Notes under the pieces: generated by a model | Told to the model about the DNA's origin: nothing | The model's input: the letters and a program-made list of their open reading frames with translations, nothing else | The model's database searches: none | Source of the DNA: Megalopta genalis | Taxonomy: Eukaryota; Arthropoda; Insecta; Hymenoptera; Halictidae | Length of the DNA: 64,000 nucleotides | Direction: 5' to 3' | Assembly: GCF_051020955.1 (NCBI RefSeq) | Contig: NW_027476187.1 | Location: 124,001 to 188,000 of the forward strand | Made by a program: the position numbers and the translations under genes | Shown: positions 13,171 to 26,960 of the stretch, piece after piece | Position numbering within the stretch: position 1 is the first letter of the stretch | Layout: each line of letters begins with the position of its first letter

Positions 13171-14707
13171 TTGCAGCTAAATCATGTGTTTCGCATGGAT
13201 TTGAAGCTAACTCGTTCGTTTTGCATGCAATTGTATCTTAATAATGTATATCACAAGTATTTGTTGCTAAACCATTTGTTTTGCATGGATTTGAAGCTAA
13301 GCCTTCTACTTCGCATTCATTTGAAGCTAAATCATTTGTTTCGCATGGATTTGAATCTAAACCTTGTCCTTCGAATTGATTTGAAGCTAAATCATGTGTT
13401 TCGTATGGATTTGAAGCTAAACCTTCTACATTGAATTGATTTGAAGCTAAATAATGTGTCTCGCATGGATTTGAAGCTACCTCGTTTGTTCCTACAGTAT
13501 TTAAAGCTATATCACTTATATCGCAAGTATTTGAAGCTAAAACATATGTGTCGCATGGATTTGAAGCTGAACCTACTACATCGCATTGATTTGAAGCTAA
13601 ATCTTGTGTATCGCATGGATTTGAAGCTAAACCTTCTACATCGCATTGATTTGAAGCTAAATCATGTGTTTCGCATGGATTTGAAGCTAACTCGTTTTTT
13701 TCGCATGCAGTTGTAGCTACATAATGTATACCACAATTATTTGTAGCTAAACCATTTGTTTCGCATGGATTTGAAGCTATGCCTTCTACTTCCCATTGAT
13801 TTGAAGCCAAATCATTTGTTTCGCATGGATTTGAATCTAAGTCTTGTCCTTCGAATTGATTTGAAGCTAAATCATGTGTATCGCATGGATTTGAAGCTAA
13901 ACCTTCTACATCGCATTGGTTTGAAGCTAAATCATGTGTATCTCATGGATTTGAAGCTAACTCGTTCGTTGCGCATGCAGTTCAATCTAAATAACGTATA
14001 TCACAAGTATTTGAAGCTAAACCATTTGATTCGCATGGATTTGAAGCTAAGCCTTCTACTTCGCATTCATTTGAAGCTAAATCATTTGTTTCGCATGGAT
14101 TTGAATCTAAGCCTTGTCCTTCGAATTTATTTGAAGCTAAACCATGTGTTTCGTATGGTTTTGAAGCTAAACCTTCTACATTCTATTGATTTGAAGCTAA
14201 ACCTTCTACCTCTTATTGATTTGAAGCTAAACCTTCTACATCGCATTGATTTGAAGCTAAATCATTTGTTTCGCATGGAATTGAAGCTACCTCGTTTGTT
14301 CCTCCTGCATTTGAAGCTATATCACTTATATCGCATGGATTTGAAGCTGAACCTACTACATCGCATTGATTTGAAGCTAAAACTTGTGTATCGCATGGAT
14401 TTGAAGAAAACCATCTACATCGCATTGATTTGAAGCTTAATCATGTGTTTCGCATGGATTTGATGCTAACTCGTTTGTTTCGCATGCAGTTGTAGCTAAA
14501 TAATGTATATCACAAGTATTTGTAGCGAAACCAATTGTTTCCCAAGAATTTGAAGCTAAGCCTTCTACTCCGCATTGATTTGAAGCTAAATCATTTGTTT
14601 TGCATGGAATTGAAGCTACATCGCTTGTTCCCCCAGCTTTTGAAGCTATATCACTTATATCGCAAGTATTTGAAGCTAAATCATATGTGTCGCATGGATT
14701 TGAAGCT
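10199..14707 (+). repeat. 4.5-kb segment duplicated 21 kb away, left copy
   Basis: This segment recurs at 31,176-35,683 with an offset of 20,976-20,977. Landmarks keep the offset throughout: 10,621/31,597, 11,266/32,242, 12,331/33,307, 13,441/34,417, 13,756/34,732, 14,213/35,189. I noticed only scattered substitutions (for example near 11,638, 12,434, 12,663 and 13,793). It ends near 14,707, where this copy reads agctgaacc and the other agctaatcc. Confidence 0.9.
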
Positions 14708-17159
14708 GAACCTACTACATCGCATTGATTTGAAGCTAAATCTTGTGTATCGCATGGATTTGAAGCTAATCCTTCTACATCGCATTGATTTGAAGCTAAA
14801 TCATGTGTTTCGCATCGATTTGCTGCTAAGCTTTCTACTTCGCATTAATTGGAAGTTAAATCACGTGTTTTGCATGGATTGTAAGCTAAACCTTCTACAT
14901 CGCATTGATTTGAAGCTAAATCATGTGTATCTCATGGATTTGAAGCTAACTCGTTCGTTGCGCATGCAGTTCAATCTAAATAACGTATATCACAAGTATT
15001 TGAAGCTAAACCATTTGTTTCGCATGGATTTGAAGCTATGCCTTCTACTTCGCATTGATTTGAAGCTAAATCATTTGTTTCGCATGGATTTGAATCTAAG
15101 CCTTGTCCTTCGAATTGATTTGAAGCTAAATCATGTGTTTCGTATGGATTTGAAGCTAAACCTTCTACATCGCATTGATTTGTAGCTAAACCTTCTACAT
15201 TCTATTGATTTGAAGCTAAACCTTCTACCTCTTATTGATTTGAAGCTAAACCTTCTACATCGCATTGATTTGAAGCTAAATCATTTGTTTCGCATGGAAT
15301 TGAAGCTACCTCGTTTGTTCCTCCTGCATTTGAAGCTATATCACTTATATCGCATGGATTTGAAGCTGAACCTACTACATCGCATTGATTTGAAGCTAAA
15401 TCTTGTGTATCGCATGGATTTGAAGAAAACCATCTACATCGCATTGATTTGAAGCTTAATCATGTGTTTCGCATGGATTTGATGCTAACTCGTTTGTTTC
15501 GCATGCAGTTGTAGCTAAATAATGTATATCACAAGTATTTGTAGCTAAACCAATTATTTCCCATGAATTTGAAGCTAAGCCTTCTACTTCGCATTGATTT
15601 GAAGCTAAATCATTTGTTTCGCATGGATTTGAATCTAAGCCTTGTCCTTCGAATTGATTTGAAGCTAAATCATGTGTTTCGTATGGATTTGAAGCTAAAC
15701 CTTCTACATCGCATTGATTTGTAGCTAAACCTTCTACATTCTATTGATTTGAAGCTAAACCTTCTACCTCTTATTGATTTGAAGCAAAACCTTCTACATC
15801 GCATTGATTTGAAGCTAAATCATTTGTTTCGCATGGAATTGAAGCTACCTCGTTTGTTCCTCCTGCATTTGAAGCTATATCACTTATATCGCATGGATTT
15901 GAAGCTGAACCTACTACATCGCATTGATTTGAAGCTAAAACTTGTGTATCGCATGGATTTGAAGAAAACCATCTACATCGCATTGATTTGAAGCTTAATC
16001 ATGTGTTTCGCATGGATTTGATGCTAACTCGTTTGTTTCGCATGCAGTTGTAGCTAAATAATGTATATCACAAGTATTTGTAGCGAAACCAATTGTTTCC
16101 CAAGAATTTGAAGCTAAGCCTTCTACTCCGCATTGATTTGAAGCTAAATCATTTGTTTTGCATGGAATTGAAGCTACATCGCTTGTTCCCCCAGCTTTTG
16201 AAGCTATATCACTTATATCGCAAGTATTTGAAGCTAAATCATATGTGTCGCATGGATTTGAAGCTAAACCTTCTACATCGCATTGATTTGAAGCTAAATC
16301 ATGTGTATCTCATGGATTTGAAGCTAACTCGTTCGTTGCGCATGCAGTTCAATCTAAATAACGTATATCACAAGTATTTGAAGCTAAACCATTTGATTCG
16401 CATGGATTTGAAGCTAAGCTTTCTACTTCGCTGTAATTGGAAGCTAAATCATTTGTTTCGCATGGATTTGAAGCTACGCCTTCTACTTCGCATTGATTTG
16501 AAGCTAAATCATTTGATTCGCATGGAATTGAAGCTACCTCGTTTGTTCCTCCTGCATTTGAAGCTATATCACTTATATCGCATGGATTTGAAGCTGAACC
16601 TACTACATCGCATTGATTTGAAGCTAAATGTTGTGTATTGCATGAATTTCAAGAAAACCATCTACATCGCATTGATTTGAAGCTTAATCATGTGTTGCGC
16701 ATAGATTTGAATCTAAGCCTTCTACTTCGCATTCATATGAAGCTAAATCATTTGTTTCGCATGGATTTGAGTCTAAGCCTTGTCCATCGAATTTATTTGA
16801 AGCTAAATCATGTGTTTCGCATGGATTTGAAGCTAACTCGTTTGTTTCGCATGCAGTTGTAGCTACATAATGTATATCACAAGTATTTGTAGCTAAACCA
16901 TTTGTTTCGCATGGATTTGAAGCTATGCCTTCTACTTCGCATTGATTTGAAGCTAAATCATTTGTTTCGCATGGATTTGAATCTAAGCCTTGTCCTTCGA
17001 ATTGATTTGAAGCTAAATCATGTGTTTCGTATGGATTTGAAGCTAAACCTTCTACATCGCATTGATTTGTAGCTAAACCTTCTACATTCTATTGATTTGA
17101 AGCTAAACCTTCTACCTCTTATTGATTTGAAGCAAAACCTTCTACATCGCATTTATTTG

Positions 17160-19765
17160 AAGCTAAATCATTTGTTTCGCATGGAATTGAAGCTACCTCG
17201 TTTGTTCCTCCTGCATTTGAAGCTATATCACTTATATCGCATGGATTTGAAGCTGAACCTACTACATCGCATTGATTTGAAGCTAAAACTTGTGTATCGC
17301 ATGGATTTGAAGAAAACCATCTACATCGCATTGATCTGAAGCTTAATCATGTGTTTCGCATGGATTTGATGCTAACTCGTTTGTTTCGCATGCAGTTGTA
17401 GCTACATAATGTATATCACAAGTATTTGTAGCTAAACCATTTGTTTCGCATGGATTTGAAGCTATGCCTTCTACTCCGCATTGATTTGAAGCTAAATCAT
17501 TTGTTTTGCATGGAATTGAAGCTACATCGCTTGTTCCCCCAGCTTTTGAAGCTATATCACTTATATCGCAAGTATTTGAAGCTAAATCATATGTGTCGCA
17601 TGGATTTGAAGCTGAACCTACTACATCGCATTGATTTGACGCTAAATCTTGTGTATCGCATGGATTTGAAGCTAATCCTTCTACATCGCATTGATTTGAA
17701 GCTAAATCTAGTGTATCGCATGGATATGAAGCTAAAGCTTCTACATCGCATTGATTTGAAGCTAAATCGTGTGTTTCGCATAGATTTGAAGCTAACTCGT
17801 TTGTTTCGCATGCAGTTGTAGCTGAATAATGTATATCACAAGTATTTGTAACTAAACCATTTGTTTCGCATGGATTAGAATCTACGCCTTCTACTTCGCA
17901 ATGATTTGAAGCTAAATCATTTGTTTCGCATGGAATTGAAGCTACCTCGTTTGTTCATCCTGCATTTGAAGCTATATCACTTATATCGCATGGATTAGAA
18001 GCTGAACCTACTACATCGCATTGATTTGAAGCTAAATCTTGTGTTGCGCATGGATTTGAAGAAAACCATCTACATCGCATTGATTTGAAGCTTAATCATG
18101 TGTATCGCATGGATTTGAAGCTAAACCTTCTACATCACATTGATTTGCAGCTAAATCATGTGTATCTCATGGATTTGAAGCTAACTCGTTCGTTTCGCAT
18201 GCAGTTGTAGCTAAATAATGTATATCACAAGTATTTGTAGCTAAGCCATTTGTTTTGCATGGATTTGAAGCTAAGCATTCTACTTCGCATTCATTTGAAG
18301 CTAAATCATTTGTTTCGCATGGATTTGAAGCTACCCCTTCTACTTCGCATTGATTTGAAGCTAAATCATTTGATTCGCATGGAATTGAAGCTACCTCGTT
18401 TGTTCCTCCTGCATTTGAAGCTATATCACTTATATCGCATGGATTTGAAGCTGAACCTACTACATCTCATTGATTTGAAGCTAAATCTTGTGTATCGCAT
18501 GGATTTGAAGAAAACCTTCTACATCGCATTGATTTGAAGCTTAATCATGTGTTTCGCATGGAATTGAAGCTACCTCGTTTGTTCCTCCTGCATTTGAAGC
18601 TATATCACTTATATCGCATGGATTTGAAGCTGAACCTACTACATCGCATTGATTTGAAGCTAAATCTTGTGTATCGCATGGATTTGAAGAAAACCATCTA
18701 CATCGCATTGATTTGAAGCTTAATCATGTGTTTCGCATGGATTTGAAGCTACCTCGTTTGTTCCTACAGTATTTAAAGCTATATCACTTATATCGCAAGT
18801 ATTTGAAGCTAAAACATATGTGTCGCATGGATTTGAAGCTGAACCTACTACATCGCATTGATTTGCAGCTAAATCATGTGTTTCGCATGGATTTGAAGCT
18901 AACTCGTTCGTTTTGCATGCAATTGTATCTTAATAATGTATATCACAAGTATTTGTTGCTAAACCATTTGTTTTGCATGGATTTGAAGCTAAGCCTTCTA
19001 CTTCGCATTCATTTGAAGCTAAATCATTTGTTTCGCATGGATTTGAATCTAAACCTTGTCCTTCGAATTGATTTGAAGCTAAATCATGTGTTTCGTATGG
19101 ATTTGAAGCTAAACCTTCTACATTGAATTGATTTGAAGCTAAATAATGTGTCTCGCATGGATTTGAAGCTACCTCGTTTGTTCCTACAGTATTTAAAGCT
19201 ATATCACTTATATCGCAAGTATTTGAAGCGAAAACATATGTGTCGCATGGATTTGAAGCTGAACCTACAACATCGCATTGATTTGAAGCTAAATCTTGTG
19301 TATCGCATGGATTTGAAGCTAAACCTTCTACATCGCATTGATTTGAAGCTAAATCATGTGTTTCGCATGGATTTGAAGCTAACTCGTTTTTTTCGCATGC
19401 AGTTGTAGCTACATAATGTATACCACAATTATTTGTAGCTAAACCATTTGTTTCGCATGGATTTGAAGCTATGCCTTCTACTTCGCATTGATTTGAAGCC
19501 AAATCATTTGTTTCGCATGGATTTGAAGCTAACTCGTTCGTTGCGCATGCAGTTCAATCTAAATAACGTATATCACAAGTATTTGAAGCTAAACCATTTG
19601 ATTCGCATGGATTTGAAGCTAAGCCTTCTACTTCGCATTCATTTGAAGCTAAATCATTTGTTTCGCATGGATTTGAAGCTAAACCTTCTACATTCTATTG
19701 ATTTGAAGCTAAACCTTCTACCTCTTATTGATTTGAAGCTAAACCTTCTACATCGCATTGATTTG
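17160..19765 (+). repeat. 2,606-bp tandem duplication, copy 1
   Basis: Landmarks repeat at an offset of 2,606 bp: 17,441/20,047, 18,250/20,856, 18,534/21,140, 18,930/21,536, 19,448/22,054. The unit joins region II monomers to a patch of region I type (about 18.75-19.4 kb) that resembles 13.1-13.8 kb. The left edge is approximate because monomers are alike on both sides. Confidence 0.85.
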
Positions 19766-22371
19766 AAGCTAAATCATTTGTTTCGCATGGAATTGAAGCT
19801 ACCTCGTTTGTTCCTCCTGCATTTGAAGCTATATCACTTATATCGCATGGATTTGAAGCTGAACCTACTACATCGCATTGATTTGAAGCTAAAACTTGTG
19901 TATCGCATGGATTTGAAGAAAACCATCTACATCGCATTGATTTGAAGCTTAATCATGTGTTTCGCATGGATTTGATGCTAACTCGTTTGTTTCGCATGCA
20001 GTTGTAGCTACATAATGTATATCACAAGTATTTGTAGCTAAACCATTTGTTTCGCATGGATTTGAAGCTATGCCTTCTACTCCGCATTGATTTGAAGCTA
20101 AATCATTTGTTTTGCATGGAATTGAAGCTACATCGCTTGTTCCCCCAGCTTTTGAAGCTATATCACTTATATCGCAAGTATTTGAAGCTAAATCATATGT
20201 GTCGCATGGATTTGAAGCTGAACCTACTACATCGCATTGATTTGACGCTAAATCTTGTGTATCGCATGGATTTGAAGCTAATCCTTCTACATCGCATTGA
20301 TTTGAAGCTAAATCTAGTGTATCGCATGGATATGAAGCTAAAGCTTCTACATCGCATTGATTTGAAGCTAAATCGTGTGTTTCGCATAGATTTGAAGCTA
20401 ACTCGTTTGTTTCGCATGCAGTTGTAGCTGAATAATGTATATCACAAGTATTTGTAACTAAACCATTTGTTTCGCATGGATTAGAATCTACGCCTTCTAC
20501 TTCGCAATGATTTGAAGCTAAATCATTTGTTTCGCATTGAATTGAAGCTACCTCGTTTGTTCATCCTGCATTTGAAGCTATATCACTTATATCGCATGGA
20601 TTAGAAGCTGAACCTACTACATCGCATTGATTTGAAGCTAAATCTTGTGTTGCGCATGGATTTGAAGAAAACCATCTACATCGCATTGATTTGAAGCTTA
20701 ATCATGTGTATCGCATGGATTTGAAGCTAAACCTTCTACATCACATTGATTTGCAGCTAAATCATGTGTATCTCATGGATTTGAAGCTAACTCGTTCGTT
20801 TCGCATGCAGTTGTAGCTAAATAATGTATATCACAAGTATTTGTAGCTAAGCCATTTGTTTTGCATGGATTTGAAGCTAAGCATTCTACTTCGCATTCAT
20901 TTGAAGCTAAATCATTTGTTTCGCATGGATTTGAAGCTACCCCTTCTACTTCGCATTGATTTGAAGCTAAATCATTTGATTCGCATGGAATTGAAGCTAC
21001 CTCGTTTGTTCCTCCTGCATTTGAAGCTATATCACTTATATCGCATGGATTTGAAGCTGAACCTACTACATCTCATTGATTTGAAGCTAAATCTTGTGTA
21101 TCGCATGGATTTGAAGAAAACCTTCTACATCGCATTGATTTGAAGCTTAATCATGTGTTTCGCATGGAATTGAAGCTACCTCGTTTGTTCCTCCTGCATT
21201 TGAAGCTATATCACTTATATCGCATGGATTTGAAGCTGAACCTACTACATCGCATTGATTTGAAGCTAAATCTTGTGTATCGCATGGATTTGAAGAAAAC
21301 CATCTACATCGCATTGATTTGAAGCTTAATCATGTGTTTCGCATGGATTTGAAGCTACCTCGTTTGTTCCTACAGTATTTAAAGCTATATCACTTATATC
21401 GCAAGTATTTGAAGCTAAAACATATGTGTCGCATGGATTTGAAGCTGAACCTACTACATCGCATTGATTTGCAGCTAAATCATGTGTTTCGCATGGATTT
21501 GAAGCTAACTCGTTCGTTTTGCATGCAATTGTATCTTAATAACGTATATCACAAGTATTTGTTGCTAAACCATTTGTTTTGCATGGATTTGAAGCTAAGC
21601 CTTCTACTTCGCATTCATTTGAAGCTAAATCATTTGTTTCGCATGGATTTGAATCTAAACCTTGTCCTTCGAATTGATTTGAAGCTAAATCATGTGTTTC
21701 GTATGGATTTGAAGCTAAACCTTCTACATTGAATTGATTTGAAGCTAAATAATGTGTCTCGCATGGATTTGAAGCTACCTCGTTTGTTCCTACAGTATTT
21801 AAAGCTATATCACTTATATCGCAAGTATTTGAAGCGAAAACATATGTGTCGCATGGATTTGAAGCTGAACCTACTACATCGCATTGATTTGAAGCTAAAT
21901 CTTGTGTATCGCATGGATTTGAAGCTAAACCTTCTACATCGCATTGATTTGAAGCTAAATCATGTGTTTCGCATGGATTTGAAGCTAACTCGTTTTTTTC
22001 GCATGCAGTTGTAGCTACATAATGTATACCACAATTATTTGTAGCTAAACCATTTGTTTCGCATGGATTTGAAGCTATGCCTTCTACATCGCATTGATTT
22101 GAAGCCAAATCATTTGTTTCGCATGGATTTGAAGCTAACTCGTTCGTTGCGCATGCAGTTCAATCTAAATAACGTATATCACAAGTATTTGAAGCTAAAC
22201 CATTTGATTCGCATGGATTTGAAGCTAAGCCTTCTACTTCGCATTCATTTGAAGCTAAATCATTTGTTTCGCATGGATTTGAAGCTAAACCTTCTACATT
22301 CTATTGATTTGAAGCTAAACCTTCTACCTCTTATTGATTTGAAGCTAAACCTTCTACATCGCATTGATTTG
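19766..22371 (+). repeat. 2,606-bp tandem duplication, copy 2
   Basis: This is the second copy of the 2,606-bp unit. Similarity to copy 1 continues slightly beyond one period, to about 22.6 kb, where this copy enters a tttcccaagaatt unit and copy 1 does not. A few substitutions separate the copies, such as gcattgaatt near 20,536 against gcatggaatt near 17,930. Confidence 0.85.
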
Positions 22372-23904
22372 AAGCTAAATCATTTGTTTCGCATGGAATT
22401 GAAGCTACCTCGTTTGTTCCTCCTGCATTTGAAGCTATATCACTTATATCGCATGGATTTGAAGCTGAACCTACTACATCGCATTGATTTGAAGCTAAAA
22501 CTTGTGTATCGCTTGGATTTGAAGAAAACCATCTACATCGCATTGATTTGAAGCTTAATCATGTGTTTCGCATGGATTTGATGCTAACTCGTTTGTTTCG
22601 CATGCAGTTGTAGCTAAATAATGTATATCACAAGTATTTGTAGCGAAACCAATTGTTTCCCAAGAATTTGAAGCTAAGCCTTCTACTCCGCATTGATTTG
22701 AAGCTAAATCATTTGTTTTGCATGGAATTGAAGCTACATCGCTTGTTCCCCCAGCTTTTGAAGCTATATCACTTATATCGCAAGTATTTGAAGCTAAATC
22801 ATATGTGTCGCATGGATTTGAAGCTGAACCTACTACATCGCATTGATTTGAAGCTAAATCTTGTGTATCGCATGGATTTGAAGCTAATCCTTCTACATCG
22901 CATTGGTTTGAAGCTAAATCATGTGTATCTCATGGATTTGAAGCTAACTCATTCTTTGCGCATGCAGTTCAATCTAAATAACGTATATCACAAGTATTTG
23001 AAGCTAAACCATTTGATTCGCATGGATTTGAAACTAAGCTTTCTACTTCGCATTAATTGGAAGTTAAATCACGAGATTTGCATGGATTGGAAGTTAAACC
23101 TTCTACATCGCATTGATTTGAAGCTAAATCATGTGTTTCGCATCGATTTGCTGCTAAGCTTTCTACTTCGCATTAATTGGAAGTTAAATCACGTGTTTTG
23201 CATGGATTGTAAGCTAAACCTTCTACATCGCATTGATTTGAAGCTAAATCATGTGTATCTCATGGATTTGAAGCTAACTCGTTCGTTGCGCATGCAGTTC
23301 AATCTAAATAACGTATATCACAAGTATTTGAAGCTAAACCATTTGATTCGCATTTATTTGAAGCTAAGCTTTCTACTTCGCATTAATTGGAAGTTAAATC
23401 ACGTGTTTTGCATGGATTGTAAGCTAAACCTTCTACATCGCATTGATTTGAAGCTAAATCATGTGTTTCGCATGGATTTGATGCTAACTCGTTTGTTTCG
23501 CATGCAGTTGTAGCTAAATAATGTATATCACAAGTATTTGTAGCTAAACCATTTGTTTCGCATGGATTTGAGTCTAAGCCTCGTCCTTCGAATTTATTTG
23601 AACCTAAATCATTTGATTCGCATGGAATTGAAGCTACCTCGTTTGTTCCTCCTGCATTTGAAGCTATATCACTTATATCGCATGGATTTGAAGCTGAACC
23701 TACTACATCGCATTGATTTGAAACTAAATCTTGTGTATCGCATGGATTTGAAGAAAACCATCTACATCGCATTGATTTGAAGCTTAATCATGTGTTTCGC
23801 ATGGATTTGATGCTAACTCGTTTGTTTCGCATGCAGTTGTAGCTAAATAATGTATATCACAAGTATTTGTAGCTAAACCAATTATTTCCCATGAATTTGA
23901 AGCT

Positions 23905-25432
23905 AAGCCTTCTACTTCGCATTGATTTGAAGCTAAATCATTTGTTTCGCATGGATTTGAATCTAAGCCTTGTCCTTCGAATTGATTTGAAGCTAAATCA
24001 TGTGTTTCGTATGGATTTGAAGCTAAACCTTCTACATCGCATTGATTTGTAGCTAAACCTTCTACATTCTATTGATTTGAAGCTAAACCTTCTACCTCTT
24101 ATTGATTTGAAGCAAAACCTTCTACATCGCATTGATTTGAAGCTAAATCATTTGTTTCGCATGGAATTGAAGCTACCTCGTTTGTTCCTCCTGCATTTGA
24201 AGCTATATCACTTATATCGCATGGATTTGAAGCTGAACCTACTACATCGCATTGATTTGAAGCTAAAACTTGTGTATCGCATGGATTTGAAGAAAACCAT
24301 CTACATCGCATTGATTTGAAGCTTAATCATGTGTTTCGCTTGGATTTGATGCTAACTCGTTTGTTTCGCATGCAGTTGTAGCTAAATAATGTATATCACA
24401 AGTATTTGTAGCGAAACCAATTGTTTCCCAAGAATTTGAAGCTAAGCCTTCTACTCCGCATTGATTTGAAGCTAAATCATTTGTTTTGCATGGAATTGAA
24501 GCTACATCGCTTGTTCCCCCAGCTTTTGAAGCTATATCACTTATATCGCAAGTATTTGAAGCTAAATCATATGTGTCGCATGGATTTGAAGCTGAACCTA
24601 CTACATCGCATTGATTTGAAGCTAAATCTTGTGTATCGCATGGATTTGAAGCTAATCCTTCTACATCGCATTGGTTTGAAGCTAAATCATGTGTATCTCA
24701 TGGATTTGAAGCTAACTCATTCTTTGCGCATGCAGTTCAATCTAAATAACGTATATCACAAGTATTTGAAGCTAAACCATTTGATTCGCATGGATTTGAA
24801 ACTAAGCTTTCTACTTCGCATTAATTGGAAGTTAAATCACGTGATTTGCATGGATTGGAAGTTAAACCTTCTACATCGCATTGATTTGAAGCTAAATCAT
24901 GTGTTTCGCATCGATTTGCTGCTAAGCTTTCTACTTCGCATTAATTGGAAGTTAAATCACGTGTTTTGCATGGATTGTAAGCTAAACCTTCTACATCGCA
25001 TTGATTTGAAGCTAAATCATGTGTATCTCATGGATTTGAAGCTAACTCGTTCGTTGCGCATGCAGTTCAATCTAAATAACGTATATCACAAGTATTTGAA
25101 GCTAAACCATTTGATTCGCATGGATTTGAAGCTAAGCTTTCTACTTCGCTGTAATTGGAAGCTAAATCATTTGTTTCGCATGGATTTGAAGCTACGCCTT
25201 CTACTTCGCATTGATTTGAAGCTAAATCATTTGATTCGCATGGAATTGAAGCTACCTCGTTTGTTCCTCCTGCATTTGAAGCTATATCACTTATATCGCA
25301 TTGATTTGAAGCTGAACCTACTACATCGCATTGATTTGAAGCTAAATGTTGTGTATTGCATGAATTTCAAGAAAACCATCTACATCGCATTGATTTGAAG
25401 CTTAATCATGTGTTGCGCATAGATTTGAATCT
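23905..25432 (+). repeat. 1,528-bp tandem duplication, copy 1
   Basis: Landmarks repeat at 1,528 bp: 24,077/25,605, 24,421/25,949, 25,356/26,884. The unit contains an open plus-strand run of 325 codons (24,421-25,398) made of leucine-rich decapeptides such as MDLKLNHVFR. That run is a by-product of the 30-bp period. A related partial copy begins at about 22,653. Confidence 0.8.
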
Positions 25433-26960
25433 AAGCCTTCTACTTCGCATTCATTTGAAGCTAAATCATTTGTTTCGCATGGATTTGAATCTAAGCCTTG
25501 TCCTTCGAATTGATTTGAAGCTAAATCATGTGTTTCGTATGGATTTGAAGCTAAACCTTCTACATCGCATGGATTTGTAGCTAAACCTTCTACATTCTAT
25601 TGATTTGAAGCTAAACCTTCTACCTCTTATTGATTTGAAGCAAAACCTTCTACATCGCATTGATTTGAAGCTAAATCATTTGTTTCGCATGGAATTGAAG
25701 CTACCTCGTTTGTTCCTCCTGCATTTGAAGCTATATCACTTATATCGCATGGATTTGAAGCTGAACCTACTACATCGCATTGATTTGAAGCTAAAACTTG
25801 TGTATCGCATGGATTTGAAGAAAACCATCTACATCGCATTGATTTGAAGCTTAATCATGTGTTTCGCATGGATTTGATGCTAACTCGTTTGTTTCGCATG
25901 CAGTTGTAGCTAAATAATGTATATCACAAGTATTTGTAGCGAAACCAATTGTTTCCAAAGAATTTGAAGCTAAGCCTTCTACTCCGCATTGATTTGAAGC
26001 TAAATCATTTGTTTTGCATGGAATTGAAGCTACATCGCTTGTTCCCCCAGCTTTTGAAGCTATATCACTTATATCGCAAGTATTTGAAGCTAAATCATAT
26101 GTGTCGCATGGATTTGAAGCTGAACCTACTACATCGCATTGATTTGAAGCTAAATCTTGTGTATCGCATGGATTTGAAGCTAATCCTTCTACATCGCATT
26201 GGTTTGAAGCTAAATCATGTGCATCTAATGGATTTGAAGCTAACTCATTCTTTGCGCATGCAGTTCAATCTAAATAACGTATATCACAAGTATTTGAAGC
26301 TAAACCATTTGATTCGCATGGATTTGAAACTAAGCTTTCTACTTCGCATTAATTGGAAGTTAAATCACGTGATTTGCATGGATTGGAAGTTAAACCTTCT
26401 ACATCGCATTGATTTGAAGCTAAATCATGTGTTTCGCATCGATTTGCTGCTAAGCTTTCTACTTCGCATTAATTGGAAGTTAAATCACGTGTTTTGCATG
26501 GATTGTAAGCTAAACCTTCTACATCGCATTGATTTGAAGCTAAATCATGTGTATCTCATGGATTTGAAGCTAACTCGTTCGTTGCGCATGCAGTTCAATC
26601 TAAATAACGTATATCACAAGTATTTGAAGCTAAACCATTTGATTCGCATGGATTTGAAGCTAAGCTTTCTACTTCGCTGTAATTGGAAGCTAAATCATTT
26701 GTTTCGCATGGATTTGAAGCTACGCCTTCTACTTCGCATTGATTTGAAGCTAAATCATTTGATTCGCATGGAATTGAAGCTACCTCGTTTGTTCCTCCTG
26801 CATTTGAAGCTATATCACTTATATCGCATGGATTTGAAGCTGAACCTACTACATCGCATTGATTTGAAGCTAAATGTTGTGTATTGCATGAATTTCAAGA
26901 AAACCATCTACATCGCATTGATTTGAAGCTTAATCATGTGTTGCGCATAGATTTGAATCT
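25433..26960 (+). repeat. 1,528-bp tandem duplication, copy 2
   Basis: This is the second 1,528-bp copy. It differs from copy 1 at a few bases, for example gcatctaatgg near 26,221 against gtatctcatgg near 24,693, and tttccaaag against tttcccaag. From about 26,508 onward it also matches 16,262-17,455 at an offset of 10,246, so it belongs to two overlapping duplication histories. Confidence 0.8.

Larger units (their letters stand above)
1..13700 (+). repeat. Array region I: 7-monomer-type cycles with the gcttaataatg marker
   Basis: This region is recognised by a monomer containing gcttaataatg just after a gcatgcagttgta unit, and by units ending ttttgcatgg. The gcatgcagttg unit recurs at multiples of 30 bp, commonly 210 bp (7 monomers) and also 360, 420 and 480 bp. 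Monomers with tttgttcctacagt are also typical; in region II the corresponding unit reads tttgttcctcctgc. I see no gene here. Confidence 0.8.

Noticed and set aside
24421..26926. Plus-strand ORFs (325 codons, twice) rich in MDLKLNHVFR-type decapeptides as leucine-rich repeat or membrane proteins
   Set aside because: They lack the LRR consensus, have no non-repeat termini, and start and stop wherever a monomer variant allows. A second plus-strand frame (FEAKSCVSHG type) and the minus strand are open over parts of the same array. This is expected of a 30-bp period free of stops.
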